Under the pieces are notes generated by a model. It did not search any database. It saw only the letters and a program-made list of their open reading frames with translations, and was not told where the DNA came from. From contig JAAENB010000965.1 in NCBI GenBank assembly GCA_024224995.1, positions 1-42,276 on the forward strand: a DNA stretch of 42,276 bases, in the 5' to 3' direction. Origin of the DNA: a bacterium (lineage in GTDB: Bacteria > Spirochaetota > UBA4802 > UBA5550). Below are positions 1-6,489 of the stretch, piece after piece (position 1 is the first letter of the stretch; each line of letters begins with the position of its first letter). The translations under genes were made by a program, and so were the position numbers.

Positions 1-140
1 AAAAATACGGAAGAAACTGTGTTAATACCGGGGTCTGTTTTGCAAAGGTGCTCCGGGCAAGGGTTGGGTTCTGAGAGACGTTGCAGTGCAACGCCTTTAC
101 TGGCTGGTTTCCGGCCAGGGTTATGGAGATTCCGGGAAGG
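1..140. repeat. Dispersed repeat, copy A (no 18-bp insert)
   Basis: This stretch is nearly identical to 39137-39348 once a tandem insert in the other copy is removed. Positions 2-60 match 39137-39195 with few substitutions, and 64-140 match the segment ending at 39348. It contains a 7-bp dyad, CGTTGCA/TGCAACG, at about 79-93. It may start upstream of the window. No transposase lies nearby. A short open frame runs through it in both copies, but the differences between copies are mixed silent and changing, so I do not call a gene. Confidence 0.85.
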
Positions 141-171
141 AGTGCGGCCCCTGCGAGGGGATTCGGTACGT

Positions 172-199
172 GTAGGGGCACGGCGTGCCGTGCCCCTGC
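172..199. repeat. Palindromic repeat (13-bp arms, 2-nt loop)
   Basis: GTAGGGGCACGGC is followed by GT and then an almost perfect inverted copy (12 of 13 positions). Palindromes with this GTAGGGGCACGG core are dispersed in many bacterial genomes as REP-like elements. A single 18-bp GCGAGGGG-type unit related to the tandem at 39200-39271 sits just before it at 143-160. It lies downstream of the 3' end of the minus-strand gene at 249-743. Confidence 0.7.
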
Positions 200-248
200 G
201 CGCGGTGTTTATTTAGGTTTGCCCCTTTGTGGCATTGAACCTTACTCC

Positions 249-743
249 TCACTCACAAAAGTGCTTACTGAAGAATTCGCCCGCGTCTTCGAACCAATCG
301 GGCCATTGGGAGAACCAGTCCGGAACCTTGACGTCTTTTACCCTGTCGCTTACGGGGATATAGGGTTTCAGATCTATTATTGGGGTTCCTTCATAGGCGT
401 CGGTGTAATCAATATAAACAACACCATTCTTCTCATCGACCTTGATTATTGTGGAAATAGTTACGGCTATTGGGTTTGGGCGGTATTCCGCTCTGCACGC
501 GAACACTCCGGCTGTTACATCTTCAGCATAGGGAAGTTCGGTTACTACTTTGCTCCGGCTTTCTTCGGTATCATGCTGATTCGCCCACCAGAATACCATA
601 ACGTGACTGAACTGATCAAGTTTATTCAATCCTGCCCGGTACGGCGCTTCGATCTCAAGCTTAAAACCGCTCTTCTGGTCTCCGATAACCCCAATTGGAT
701 TAATTGAAATTGTTTCATTTTTATTAGCAGTTTTTTGATTCAT
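249..743 (-). CDS. TrmO/TsaA-like tRNA methyltransferase-family protein
   Basis: Predicted 164-residue protein of the TrmO (TsaA, UPF0066) fold. In E. coli that family N6-methylates threonylcarbamoyladenosine 37 of tRNA using SAM. The key signature is the segment CRAEYRPNPIAVT, matching the family motif ATRxPxRPNPIGL; an N-terminal INPIGVI strand also fits. It is shorter than E. coli TrmO (about 235 residues), so it resembles the single-domain form. The ATG at 743 has a strong AAGGAG ribosome site about 6 bp upstream. It is monocistronic and divergent from the gene at 963. The Ala-Cys in place of Ala-Thr in the motif is a variation. The family call is firm; the tRNA substrate is inferred. Confidence 0.85.
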   Translation of the reverse strand: MNQKTANKNETISINPIGVIGDQKSGFKLEIEAPYRAGLNKLDQFSHVMVFWWANQHDTEESRSKVVTELPYAEDVTAGVFACRAEYRPNPIAVTISTIIKVDEKNGVVYIDYTDAYEGTPIIDLKPYIPVSDRVKDVKVPDWFSQWPDWFEDAGEFFSKHFCE

Positions 744-776
744 TTTGATCTCCTTAAAAAATAAATTTTACTATAT

Positions 777-803
777 GCCTCCCCTGCCGAAGGCGGGGGA
801 GGC
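777..803. repeat. Strong GC-rich hairpin in divergent intergenic region
   Basis: Twelve-base-pair stem (777-788 with 792-803, one G-T pair) closed by GAA, in an otherwise AT-rich spacer between divergent genes. It lies upstream of both starts, so it is not a normal terminator for either gene. It looks like a short palindromic repeat, or it belongs to the 5' leader of the minus-strand TrmO-like gene. Confidence 0.6.
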
Positions 804-900
804 TCTTTGATTCTTAATATCAATATACGGGAATTATTATTGATCGTCTTGACCCATATTGCTTCAAATCATCAACAATTCGCATTTTTCCCGGATGTTA

Positions 901-929
901 TTGACGATTTTTGCGGTATGATACATATT
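901..929 (+). promoter_or_regulatory. Putative sigma70 promoter for the GyrI-like/AraC pair
   Basis: TTGACG at 901-906 and CATATT at 924-929 are separated by 17 bp. The predicted start is about 25 bp before the ATG at 963. Confidence 0.4.
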
Positions 930-962
930 TAACAGTAAACTGCCGAATAATTGGAGTCAGCA

Positions 963-1478
963 ATGATACCTACGATCATAAGCGAAAACAGCATTTTTGT
1001 TGTGGGAATGAGCTTTTACGGAGACCCTTTTAACACCTTTTCCGGGTGGAGTGAAGAAAATGAGATTGGCCTTCTCTGGAAGCGTTTTATGCAATTTTTC
1101 GCGTCCAATCCCGGTGCCATCAAGCATATTAAGGATGATAAGGTTTTTCTTGAGCTTCATATCGAAACCAGTGAAACCGCTGAAAAAGGGATCTATGAAG
1201 TTTTTATTGGCACTATTGTTGAAAAAATTGAAGATATCCCATTACCCTGTTCGGTTAAACAGCTTCCGGCTACGGAATACGCGATTTTTACGTTAAAAGG
1301 GAAGGAAATTTTCTCTGATTGGGAACAAAATATTTTAGGTAAATGGCTGAATTCCTCCCAGTACGAATCGGCGCATAAATTTGGAATGCAATATTATGAT
1401 AATCGTTTTAAAGGGATGGATAATCTTGAAGAATCCGAACTTGACGTATATGTCCCTGTAAAAAAACCGGGTAAGTAA
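963..1478 (+). CDS. GyrI-like effector-binding domain protein
   Basis: Stand-alone small-molecule-binding domain of the GyrI-like/AraC effector-binding superfamily, 171 residues, with no DNA-binding part. The end of the protein (KFGMQYYDNRFKGMDN ... DVYVPV) is the typical last strand of the family and resembles the end of the AraC-type protein encoded just downstream. I take the ATG at 963 because GGAG at 953-956 sits 6 bp before it; an in-frame TTG at 951 would overlap that site. The next gene starts 8 bp after the stop, so the two are co-transcribed. It may buffer or sense the same ligand as its neighbour. The ligand is unknown. Confidence 0.8.
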   Translation: MIPTIISENSIFVVGMSFYGDPFNTFSGWSEENEIGLLWKRFMQFFASNPGAIKHIKDDKVFLELHIETSETAEKGIYEVFIGTIVEKIEDIPLPCSVKQLPATEYAIFTLKGKEIFSDWEQNILGKWLNSSQYESAHKFGMQYYDNRFKGMDNLEESELDVYVPVKKPGK

Positions 1479-1486
1479 CCAGCACT

Positions 1487-2344
1487 ATGCAGAATTTTGA
1501 AGAAATTTACAGGGCGATAAAATATATTGAAGAAAACCTGAAAGAGTCTTTCTCTGTTGAAGATGTTGCCCGGGCTGCCGGGTATTCCCTGTATCATTTT
1601 ATTCGTACGTTTAATGCTGCTATTGGACACAGCCCTTATGATTATATTATGAGAAGACGTTTATCGGAAGCAGCAAAGGACTTAATTGATTCGGAACAAA
1701 AAATAATCGATATTGCCTACGATTACCGCTTTAACAATCCCGAAACATTCTCCCGGGCTTTTAGAAAAATGTTTGGTCACCTTCCAAACAAAGTGAGAAA
1801 AAACAGGAGTCTTCGCAACCTTGTCTTCAAATCACAGGTTACCCGCGAATATATTACTCATATCAATAAAGGAAATTATCTCAAACCCCGGTTTGTTGAA
1901 ATGGATAAACTCTTCCTGGTTGGTATGGTATCCCTTGTGAGGGAGAACCTCTCTGTTATTCCGGAATTACGCGAAAAACTGAAAATAGAGATCCCTTTTA
2001 TAAAAAACAGGGTTATTCCGGAAAAACAGTACTCTCTTTCTTTTTATCCGGCAAACTGGGATATGGAGGGATATTTTTTTATGACAGGAGTTGAAGTTCA
2101 TTCACTCGATGATATTCCTCCGTTATTAGTGGCCAAAGAAATACCTTCTCTAAAATACGCGAATTTCACTCACAAAGGAGGCTCAAAAGACCTGGGCATG
2201 ACCCTTGACTATATATATCAAACCTGGCTGCCCAAATCCGGGAACAGGATTGCCGCCTCATTCGAAATGGAACACTTTGGCCCAAAATTCCGGGGACTGG
2301 AAAACTCTATTTCCGAGAGAGATATTCTTATTCCGGTTGAATAA
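1487..2344 (+). CDS. AraC-family regulator with GyrI-like effector domain
   Basis: Transcription regulator of 285 residues. The N-terminal 105 residues carry the two helix-turn-helix motifs of AraC proteins: one around residues 21-46 (SVEDVARAAGYSLYHFIRTF) and one around 72-105 with the diagnostic NPETFSRAFRKMFGHLP. Residues about 125-285 form a GyrI-like ligand-binding domain ending in DILIPVE, the layout of Rob/SoxS-type and multidrug-response regulators. The upstream gene at 963 encodes a free-standing version of the same domain. Target genes and ligand cannot be told from sequence. The ribosome site is weak, consistent with coupling to the upstream gene. Confidence 0.9.
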   Translation: MQNFEEIYRAIKYIEENLKESFSVEDVARAAGYSLYHFIRTFNAAIGHSPYDYIMRRRLSEAAKDLIDSEQKIIDIAYDYRFNNPETFSRAFRKMFGHLPNKVRKNRSLRNLVFKSQVTREYITHINKGNYLKPRFVEMDKLFLVGMVSLVRENLSVIPELREKLKIEIPFIKNRVIPEKQYSLSFYPANWDMEGYFFMTGVEVHSLDDIPPLLVAKEIPSLKYANFTHKGGSKDLGMTLDYIYQTWLPKSGNRIAASFEMEHFGPKFRGLENSISERDILIPVE

Positions 2345-2388
2345 CGCAGATGATACGCCCGTTAACTATTTCACCAGGAGTATATTCG

Positions 2389-3165
2389 ATGAAAAAAATT
2401 ATCACCCTTACTACCGATTTTGGAACCAGGGATGGGTATGTTGGCGCTATGAAAGGACGGATATTGTCTCTATGTCCGGACGCTTCAATAATTGATATTA
2501 CTCATGATATTGAACCGCAGTCGGTATTGGAAGCGGCGTGGAGCCTGGTTCGCAGCACCCCAACATTCTCCGCAGGAAGTATACATGTCGCGGTGATTGA
2601 TCCCGGGGTTGGTTCCGAACGAAGGCCCGTGGCTCTAAAAGCGAATGATCAATGGTATATTGGACCCGACAATGGTCTTTTTAGTGAAATAGTCCGCAAA
2701 TTTGGGCAGCAGGAACTTTTTGAAATAAGCCGGAAAAGCTCCTGGTGGGAAGCCCATGCCAGTTTCGACGGTCTTGCTCTTTTTTCTCCGGCAGCTGCTA
2801 TTCTCGCCAGGGATAAAAAACCAGGAGAACTGGGGCATCCCGTTCAAGATTTGATCCTTTTGCCGGAATTAAACCCGGTTAAAAAAGGTAATCAAATCAT
2901 TGGCAAAATTATCATGTTTGATCATTTCGGTAATGCAATCAGCTCAATCGGGATGGAAGACCCGGATATATCCGGCAGCAGTAAAATATCAATAAAATGC
3001 CGGGAATATAGTTTTACTTTTGTAAATCACTATCATGAAGGTAAAGACCTGGATGGTATAGCTATTTTCAATAGCGATAATCTTCTTGAACTATCACTTT
3101 TTTCCGGTTCCGCAAAAAAAAAGTTTGACCTTAAAACAGGGGATGAGATTATAGCGACCATCTGA
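2389..3165 (+). CDS. SAM hydroxide adenosyltransferase family protein (DUF62)
   Basis: 258-residue member of the SAM hydroxide adenosyltransferase / chlorinase-fluorinase superfamily, which splits S-adenosylmethionine into adenosine and methionine using water. The N-terminal ITLTTDFGTRDGYVGAMKG, the VIDPGVGSERRP loop and the IGPDNGLF motif are all diagnostic. The Asp71-Arg78 spacing matches the known catalytic Asp-Arg pair. The catalytic His normally found in an FHGRDxFAP motif is replaced: this protein reads FDGLALFSP (Asp128). Activity is therefore uncertain. The ATG at 2389 follows AGGAG at 2376-2380; an upstream in-frame ATG at 2350 lacks such a site. It follows the AraC gene by 44 bp and may share its transcript. 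Confidence 0.88.
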   Translation: MKKIITLTTDFGTRDGYVGAMKGRILSLCPDASIIDITHDIEPQSVLEAAWSLVRSTPTFSAGSIHVAVIDPGVGSERRPVALKANDQWYIGPDNGLFSEIVRKFGQQELFEISRKSSWWEAHASFDGLALFSPAAAILARDKKPGELGHPVQDLILLPELNPVKKGNQIIGKIIMFDHFGNAISSIGMEDPDISGSSKISIKCREYSFTFVNHYHEGKDLDGIAIFNSDNLLELSLFSGSAKKKFDLKTGDEIIATI

Positions 3166-3262
3166 GTAACAATTTGGTTGATTCGGACAGAGCGTTTTTC
3201 TAAATTTATTTCAACTTTTTGAAAAGAATTTGAAAAAAAATTAAAATTAAATTTTTTTTTCA

Positions 3263-3291
3263 TTGACAGATTAACAGCTCATCAATACATT
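3263..3291 (+). promoter_or_regulatory. Sigma70 promoter of the 5S rRNA gene
   Basis: A perfect -35 box TTGACA (3263-3268), a 17-bp spacer and TACATT (3286-3291) lie just upstream of the 5S gene. Predicted transcription start is about 3298, leaving a leader of about 20 nt to be processed off. A T-rich tract precedes the -35 box. Confidence 0.7.
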
Positions 3292-3316
3292 GTATACAAC
3301 ATTAAGGAAAACAATA

Positions 3317-3436
3317 TTCCTGGTGGTTTTAGAGAGAGGGCCATACCTGTTCCCATTCCGAACACAGTAGTCAAGCCTCTTATCGCCGATGGTACTGCAT
3401 GGGGGACTATGTGGGAGAGTAGGACGTTGCCGGGAA
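3317..3436 (+). rRNA. rrf: 5S ribosomal RNA (isolated gene)
   Basis: A 120-nt gene recognised by the conserved internal segment CCGTTCCCATTCCGAACAC-type sequence (here CTGTTCCCATTCCGAACAC at about 3348), followed by the CGCCGATGGTACTGC block and GGGAGAGTAGGACG. The ends are set by terminal helix I: 3317-3323 pairs with 3430-3436 (7 bp including one G-T). No 16S, 23S or tRNA gene is adjacent: the upstream neighbour is a SAM-hydrolase-like gene and the downstream one a lipoprotein. It has its own promoter and terminator, so it is a free-standing transcription unit. Confidence 0.95.
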
Positions 3437-3459
3437 ATGCTATCATATAATATAAAACG

Positions 3460-3483
3460 GGCATCCATTTGGATGCCTTTTTT
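3460..3483 (+). terminator. Intrinsic terminator of the 5S unit
   Basis: Seven-base-pair stem GGCATCC/GGATGCC with an ATTT loop, followed by six T. It starts 24 bp after the mature 5S end. Confidence 0.9.
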
Positions 3484-3490
3484 ATGCCTT

Positions 3491-3519
3491 CATGGGGCTG
3501 AAGCCCCACGTTATGAGAA
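3491..3519. repeat. Short palindromic repeat (GGGGCT-GA-AGCCCC type)
   Basis: TGGGGCT, GA, AGCCCCA (3493-3508) followed by CGTTATGAGA. Reverse complemented, it matches the flank and core of the palindromes at 41901-41979 (TCTCATAACGTGGGGCTT), so it is a dispersed family. It lies in the 306-bp gap after the 5S gene. That gap also holds the palindrome at 3614-3627 and a terminator at 3673-3705, and I see no gene in it. Confidence 0.65.
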
Positions 3520-3613
3520 ATTCCCCATTACTTTGGTGAACTAATTTGTAAATAGAGCTGGTTTAGAGATGGTGCGTACAACATCTTTATGGGGTTTTGT
3601 TCTGCTGCCCTTT

Positions 3614-3627
3614 GGGGTTAAAACCCC
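3614..3627. repeat. Short palindrome GGGGTT-AA-AACCCC
   Basis: Six-base-pair arms with a 2-nt centre. It is similar in style to the GGGGCTTAAGCCCC palindromes elsewhere in the window and probably belongs to the same class of intergenic palindromes. Confidence 0.45.
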
Positions 3628-3672
3628 GGGCTGAGATGGGCTCTTTTTGCCTTGTCCCTCTTTTCAGGCCAC

Positions 3673-3705
3673 AAAAAAAACCGTGGGAAATCCCACGGTT
3701 TTTTT
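3673..3705 (-). terminator. Bidirectional-looking terminator after lipoprotein gene
   Basis: Stem CCGTGGGA/TCCCACGG flanked by an eight-A tract on one side and a seven-T tract on the other, so it can end transcription from both strands. It lies 38 bp past the stop of the minus-strand lipoprotein gene and would also stop read-through from the 5S unit. Confidence 0.9.
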
Positions 3706-3742
3706 ATAGATTAGATTTTAGATTAAATTTATTTCATCTACT

Positions 3743-4195
3743 TTATTTCCATTCAGCAGCGGAAACCTTTCTTTTAAGACCACGGGCCTTAACTTCATAG
3801 ATAATTTCACAGTTATCTTCTTCATCATAAGTAACTTTCTGAACAGATCCGCCTTTAACAGTACCTTTAACTTCCTGGGCAACAGCCATACCGGTCATTT
3901 CAAAACTTGACATACCGGCAGCACCTTCAATAGTTGAGCCCTTAAACTTCTCAAGGATCTGGTATTGTGCGTTAAGAATAGCAGCTCTTTTAGCGCTTTC
4001 TCTTCGTGCAACCTTGTTGGTTATTGTTCTTGTAGCCATTGCGGAAGCAGCAAGTCTATACGTATTGTTATCAATCCAGCCTTCGGTTTTAAAGGTTTCG
4101 CCTTTAACCTGGCCGCCAATTTTCTTGCCGCCGCAAGCAATTGAAAAAGCAATACCCAGTACAATAATCAAACCAACGATAAGTGTTCTCTTCAT
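3743..4195 (-). CDS. LPP20-like lipoprotein, copy 1 of a tandem pair
   Basis: 150-residue lipoprotein precursor. The signal peptide (residues 1-20) ends in the lipobox SIAC, giving a lipidated Cys21. The mature part has the pattern EGWIDNNTYRL followed by an Ala-rich amphipathic helix (ARRESAKRAAILNAQYQIL), as in LPP20-type lipoproteins, then a beta-strand-rich tail ending in VKARGLKRKV. The ATG at 4195 has a perfect AGGAGG site 8 bp upstream. The neighbour at 4519-4971 encodes an almost identical protein of equal length, so this is a recent tandem duplication. Each copy has its own terminator, suggesting separate transcripts. Membrane location (inner or outer) is not decided by the Gly-Gly at +2/+3. 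Function unknown. Confidence 0.85.
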   Translation of the reverse strand: MKRTLIVGLIIVLGIAFSIACGGKKIGGQVKGETFKTEGWIDNNTYRLAASAMATRTITNKVARRESAKRAAILNAQYQILEKFKGSTIEGAAGMSSFEMTGMAVAQEVKGTVKGGSVQKVTYDEEDNCEIIYEVKARGLKRKVSAAEWK

Positions 4196-4471
4196 TATTA
4201 TTTCCTCCTAAAGAAATACTTAAAAATTAAAATTTTTTAGTTATTTAATTTAAAATAAGCAACTTATAAATAAATGTATTATAGAGACACTCTCAAGAGC
4301 TCTTTTTATACATTTTATTTTCTCTTTATCTCTTTACCTCCAAATTTACTCAATTTGAAGTACTATATCAAAAAAAAATGCCAAAATCCAGCATTTTTTT
4401 TAAATGCAAAAGAGAGTAGTTTTACTACCGCAAGACATGGAAAGGGCAAAACCCATTACAAGAATCAGGAC

Positions 4472-4508
4472 AAAAATAAAGCCGTAGATGTCTACGGCTT
4501 TATTTTTT
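4472..4508 (-). terminator. Terminator of lipoprotein copy 2
   Basis: Long A-T-flanked stem (AATAAAGCCGTAG with CTACGGCTTTATT) with T or A tracts on both sides, 11 bp beyond the minus-strand stop at 4519. The remainder of the 322-bp gap 4196-4518 is AT-rich, and I see no gene in it. Confidence 0.85.
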
Positions 4509-4518
4509 GGGTTATTTT

Positions 4519-4971
4519 CTACTTCCATTCAGCAGCAGAGACTTTACCTTTAAGGTTTTTCCCCTTAACTTCGTAAATAATCTCACAGTTGTCTTCTTCA
4601 TCATAAGTAACTTTCCGTACTGATCCGCCCTTAACGGTTCCTTTAACTTCCTGGGCAACAGCCATACCGGTCATTTCAAAACTTGACATACCGGCAGCAC
4701 CTTCAATTGTTGAGCCCTTAAACTTCTCAAGGATCTGGTATTGTGCGTTAAGAATAGCAGCTCTTTTTGCGCTTTCTCTTCGTGCAACCTTGTTGGTTAT
4801 TGTTCTTGTAGCCATAGCAGAAGAAGCAAGTCTATAAGTATTCTTATCAACCCAGCCTTCGGTTTTGAAAGACTCACCTTTAACCTGGCCGCCAATCTTT
4901 TTGCCGCCGCAAGCGATTGAAAAGGCAATACCCATAATAATAATTAAACAAAATACAAGAGATCTTTTCAT
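4519..4971 (-). CDS. LPP20-like lipoprotein, copy 2 of a tandem pair
   Basis: 150-residue paralogue of the 3743-4195 product, aligned without gaps over the whole length. The signal peptide ends in SIAC, then GGKKIGGQVKGE. The central Ala-rich helix and the segment STIEGAAGMSSFEMTGMAVA are unchanged between copies. Differences cluster in the signal peptide and the last 20 residues (KGKNLKGKV against KARGLKRKV). The ATG at 4971 follows an AAGGGG site. DNA identity extends through the coding region but stops at the flanking sequence. A third, divergent family member is at 5970-6470. Function unknown; probably an abundant or dosage-sensitive envelope lipoprotein. Confidence 0.85.
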   Translation of the reverse strand: MKRSLVFCLIIIMGIAFSIACGGKKIGGQVKGESFKTEGWVDKNTYRLASSAMATRTITNKVARRESAKRAAILNAQYQILEKFKGSTIEGAAGMSSFEMTGMAVAQEVKGTVKGGSVRKVTYDEEDNCEIIYEVKGKNLKGKVSAAEWK

Positions 4972-5069
4972 GATAAAATTCCCCTTAATAAATATTTAAA
5001 ATTTGATATACCATTATTATAAATGGTTTATTAATACAACAGGGCCAAGTAAAGCCCTTTATGCTGTTC

Positions 5070-5086
5070 AAAACAGTAACTGTTTT
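5070..5086. terminator. Weak hairpin downstream of membrane-protein gene
   Basis: AAAACAG, TAA, CTGTTTT with extra T on the plus side. It could end the minus-strand transcript from 5172-5708, but only four T follow on that strand. Confidence 0.35.
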
Positions 5087-5171
5087 TTACTACTCAATAC
5101 TAATAATAAAATCGGTCAACGTCAACTTAAAATTGCTTTTTTAAGAGTTTCACCCTCATTAATAGCTTATT

Positions 5172-5708
5172 TTATGAACTTTTCTGAACATTTTTAACTG
5201 AAATGCCCAATAAAATCGTAACAGCAAAAACATTTACAAGAAACCAGAGAAAATGAACGGAAGCCCGATTGTACATTAAAATTGTTCCCAGCCCGGTTCC
5301 AAAGCCGATAATCAATACGTCACTGTACTTCACAAAAATATTCACAACCGTATCGGAATAGTTATCCGGTGTAGAAACCTGCGCCTGCTCAAAATGTTTT
5401 TTCAAATAAGGAAGGGTGAAAAAAACTATCGCAAACAGCAGCACTGAATTTAGAATCCAATATTGAAAAAGCGCCGGGATTACTGCTCCCAAAAAAGATG
5501 ATCCAATGAGTAATAAAAAAAATGTAGCAATCGAATAGTTGCCGGTGATTCCTTTCCAGACTCCGGATAAATAAGGTTTAATATTTTTCAATTCTTCCTT
5601 TGAATACTGGTCCTGGGTCATAAACAGGTTAACATAATAACTGCCAAAAATTATCAATGCCAGGTAGATAATATAAAGAATAAGTATTTCCGCTATAGTC
5701 ACTATCAT
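5172..5708 (-). CDS. Integral membrane protein, unknown function
   Basis: 178 residues with about four hydrophobic segments: residues 1-25, 60-82, 85-105 and 130-170. The last is a Gly-rich stretch (IIGFGTGLGTILM) followed by FLWFLVNVFAVTILLGISV. A charged loop near residues 35-50 (QYSKEELKNIKPYL) separates the first two. I take the ATG at 5708 because AAGGAG lies 7 bp upstream; a more distal in-frame ATG at 5741 has none. I do not recognise a family. It stands alone between the lipoprotein pair and a third lipoprotein transcribed from the other strand. Confidence 0.75.
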   Translation of the reverse strand: MIVTIAEILILYIIYLALIIFGSYYVNLFMTQDQYSKEELKNIKPYLSGVWKGITGNYSIATFFLLLIGSSFLGAVIPALFQYWILNSVLLFAIVFFTLPYLKKHFEQAQVSTPDNYSDTVVNIFVKYSDVLIIGFGTGLGTILMYNRASVHFLWFLVNVFAVTILLGISVKNVQKSS

Positions 5709-5920
5709 AACTAACTCCTTGTTATTAATATTGAATACCACTTCCAGGTTTTTTTGATATATTTACTTTTATTCCAGATAAAATAAAAAGTCAACTTATT
5801 TTGCCCTGATTTTCGGGATTTACATAAAAAGTGCGGAGATAGGCACTGTAAAACCTCAACAAACACGGTGAAATATGGGTTTTATTGTTGAAAAAATAAC
5901 ATGCGGATATTAAAATAATA

Positions 5921-5949
5921 TTGATTACGGCATTATATTGTAGTATTAT
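5921..5949 (+). promoter_or_regulatory. Putative promoter of repeat-bearing lipoprotein
   Basis: TTGATT (5921-5926), 17 bp, TATTAT (5944-5949). The predicted start is about 14 bp before the chosen ATG. Confidence 0.5.
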
Positions 5950-5969
5950 TTAGATGGATGGAAAATATC

Positions 5970-6470
5970 ATGAAAAATACAATTATCATAGCAAGTCTTT
6001 TTAGTCTTTTATTCTGCTTTGTTGTTTCCTGCACAACTGCTCAGAAAAAAACCGATCCGGAACCTGTTATCGTAAAAAAGGAGCCGGTTAAAAAAGAACC
6101 GGTTAAAAAGGAGCCAGTTAAAAAGGAGCCGGTTAAAAAAGAGGAACCAGTCAAAAAGGAGCCGGTTAAAAAAATAGTTCAGCCCGAAATTGAAACAGGG
6201 TGGTCAGATGCCAACACCTATGTGGTTAAAGTTACGGCTGAAAATGAGGAAAAAGCAAAAAACAAAGCGAGACATAGAGTGCTAAAAGATATCGTAAACG
6301 TAAGAATGATTAACCAGAATAAGTTTACCGATATTTCAAAAATAAGATTAGAGTTCGATAAACCGCTCAAAAGAGGTGAAGTAGTCAGCCGCAAAAAAGT
6401 ACCGGGCGGAATTGAAATATACTTTCGTATTCGCGGCAAAGGACTTAAAAAGAAATTTGAAAAGGAATAG
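5970..6470 (+). CDS. LPP20-related lipoprotein with EPVKK repeats
   Basis: 166-residue lipoprotein. The signal peptide ends in the lipobox VVSC (about residue 21). A linker of six KKEPV-type pentapeptides (residues about 38-68) follows, a Lys/Pro/Glu spacer of the kind that spans periplasm or peptidoglycan. The C-terminal domain (WSDANTYVVKV ... GIEIYFRIRGKGLKKKF) mirrors the start and end motifs of the two LPP20-like lipoproteins at 3743 and 4519 (NTYRL ... EIIYEVKxxxLKxK), so I read it as a divergent third paralogue. The ATG at 5970 suits the signal peptide; an ATG at 5958 in frame is possible. The stop codon lies inside a hairpin shared with purN. Confidence 0.8.
   Translation: MKNTIIIASLFSLLFCFVVSCTTAQKKTDPEPVIVKKEPVKKEPVKKEPVKKEPVKKEEPVKKEPVKKIVQPEIETGWSDANTYVVKVTAENEEKAKNKARHRVLKDIVNVRMINQNKFTDISKIRLEFDKPLKRGEVVSRKKVPGGIEIYFRIRGKGLKKKFEKE
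6081..6173 (+). repeat. 15-bp coding tandem repeat (GAxCCxGTxAAAAAx, 6 units)
   Basis: Six in-frame 15-bp units encoding EPVKK, with one extra GAG codon between units four and five. Third-position differences (CCG/CCA, AAA/AAG) show the array is partly diverged, but it could still change length by slippage or recombination without breaking the frame. Confidence 0.9.
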
Positions 6471-6489
6471 GCGAGAAATATCTCGCCTA
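6468..6489. terminator. Hairpin built from two convergent stop codons
   Basis: Perfect 9-bp stem TAGGCGAGA/TCTCGCCTA with a 4-nt loop. The left arm begins with the TAG stop of the lipoprotein gene, and the right arm contains, on the other strand, the TAG stop of purN. T-richness after it is poor on the plus strand and moderate on the minus strand (TTCCTTTTC). It is probably a bidirectional terminator or mRNA 3'-end stabiliser. Confidence 0.6.

Noticed and set aside
1..140. Insertion sequence or MITE
   Set aside because: No transposase, no terminal inverted repeats at the element ends and no visible target duplication; kept only as a dispersed repeat.
81..707. 208-codon plus-strand open frame
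   Set aside because: It runs antisense across nearly all of the TrmO-like gene, which has family motifs and a strong ribosome site; the upstream part is repeat DNA.
2345..2388. SAM riboswitch before the SAM-hydrolase-like gene
   Set aside because: The gap is 44 bp, too short for any known SAM riboswitch, and shows no matching core.
3437..3742. tRNA gene after the 5S gene
   Set aside because: No cloverleaf, T-loop or CCA end seen on either strand; the region holds palindromes and terminators only.
4274..4576. 100-codon plus-strand frame between the lipoprotein twins
   Set aside because: It crosses a terminator stem and the 3' end of the second lipoprotein gene, and has low-complexity composition and no ribosome site.
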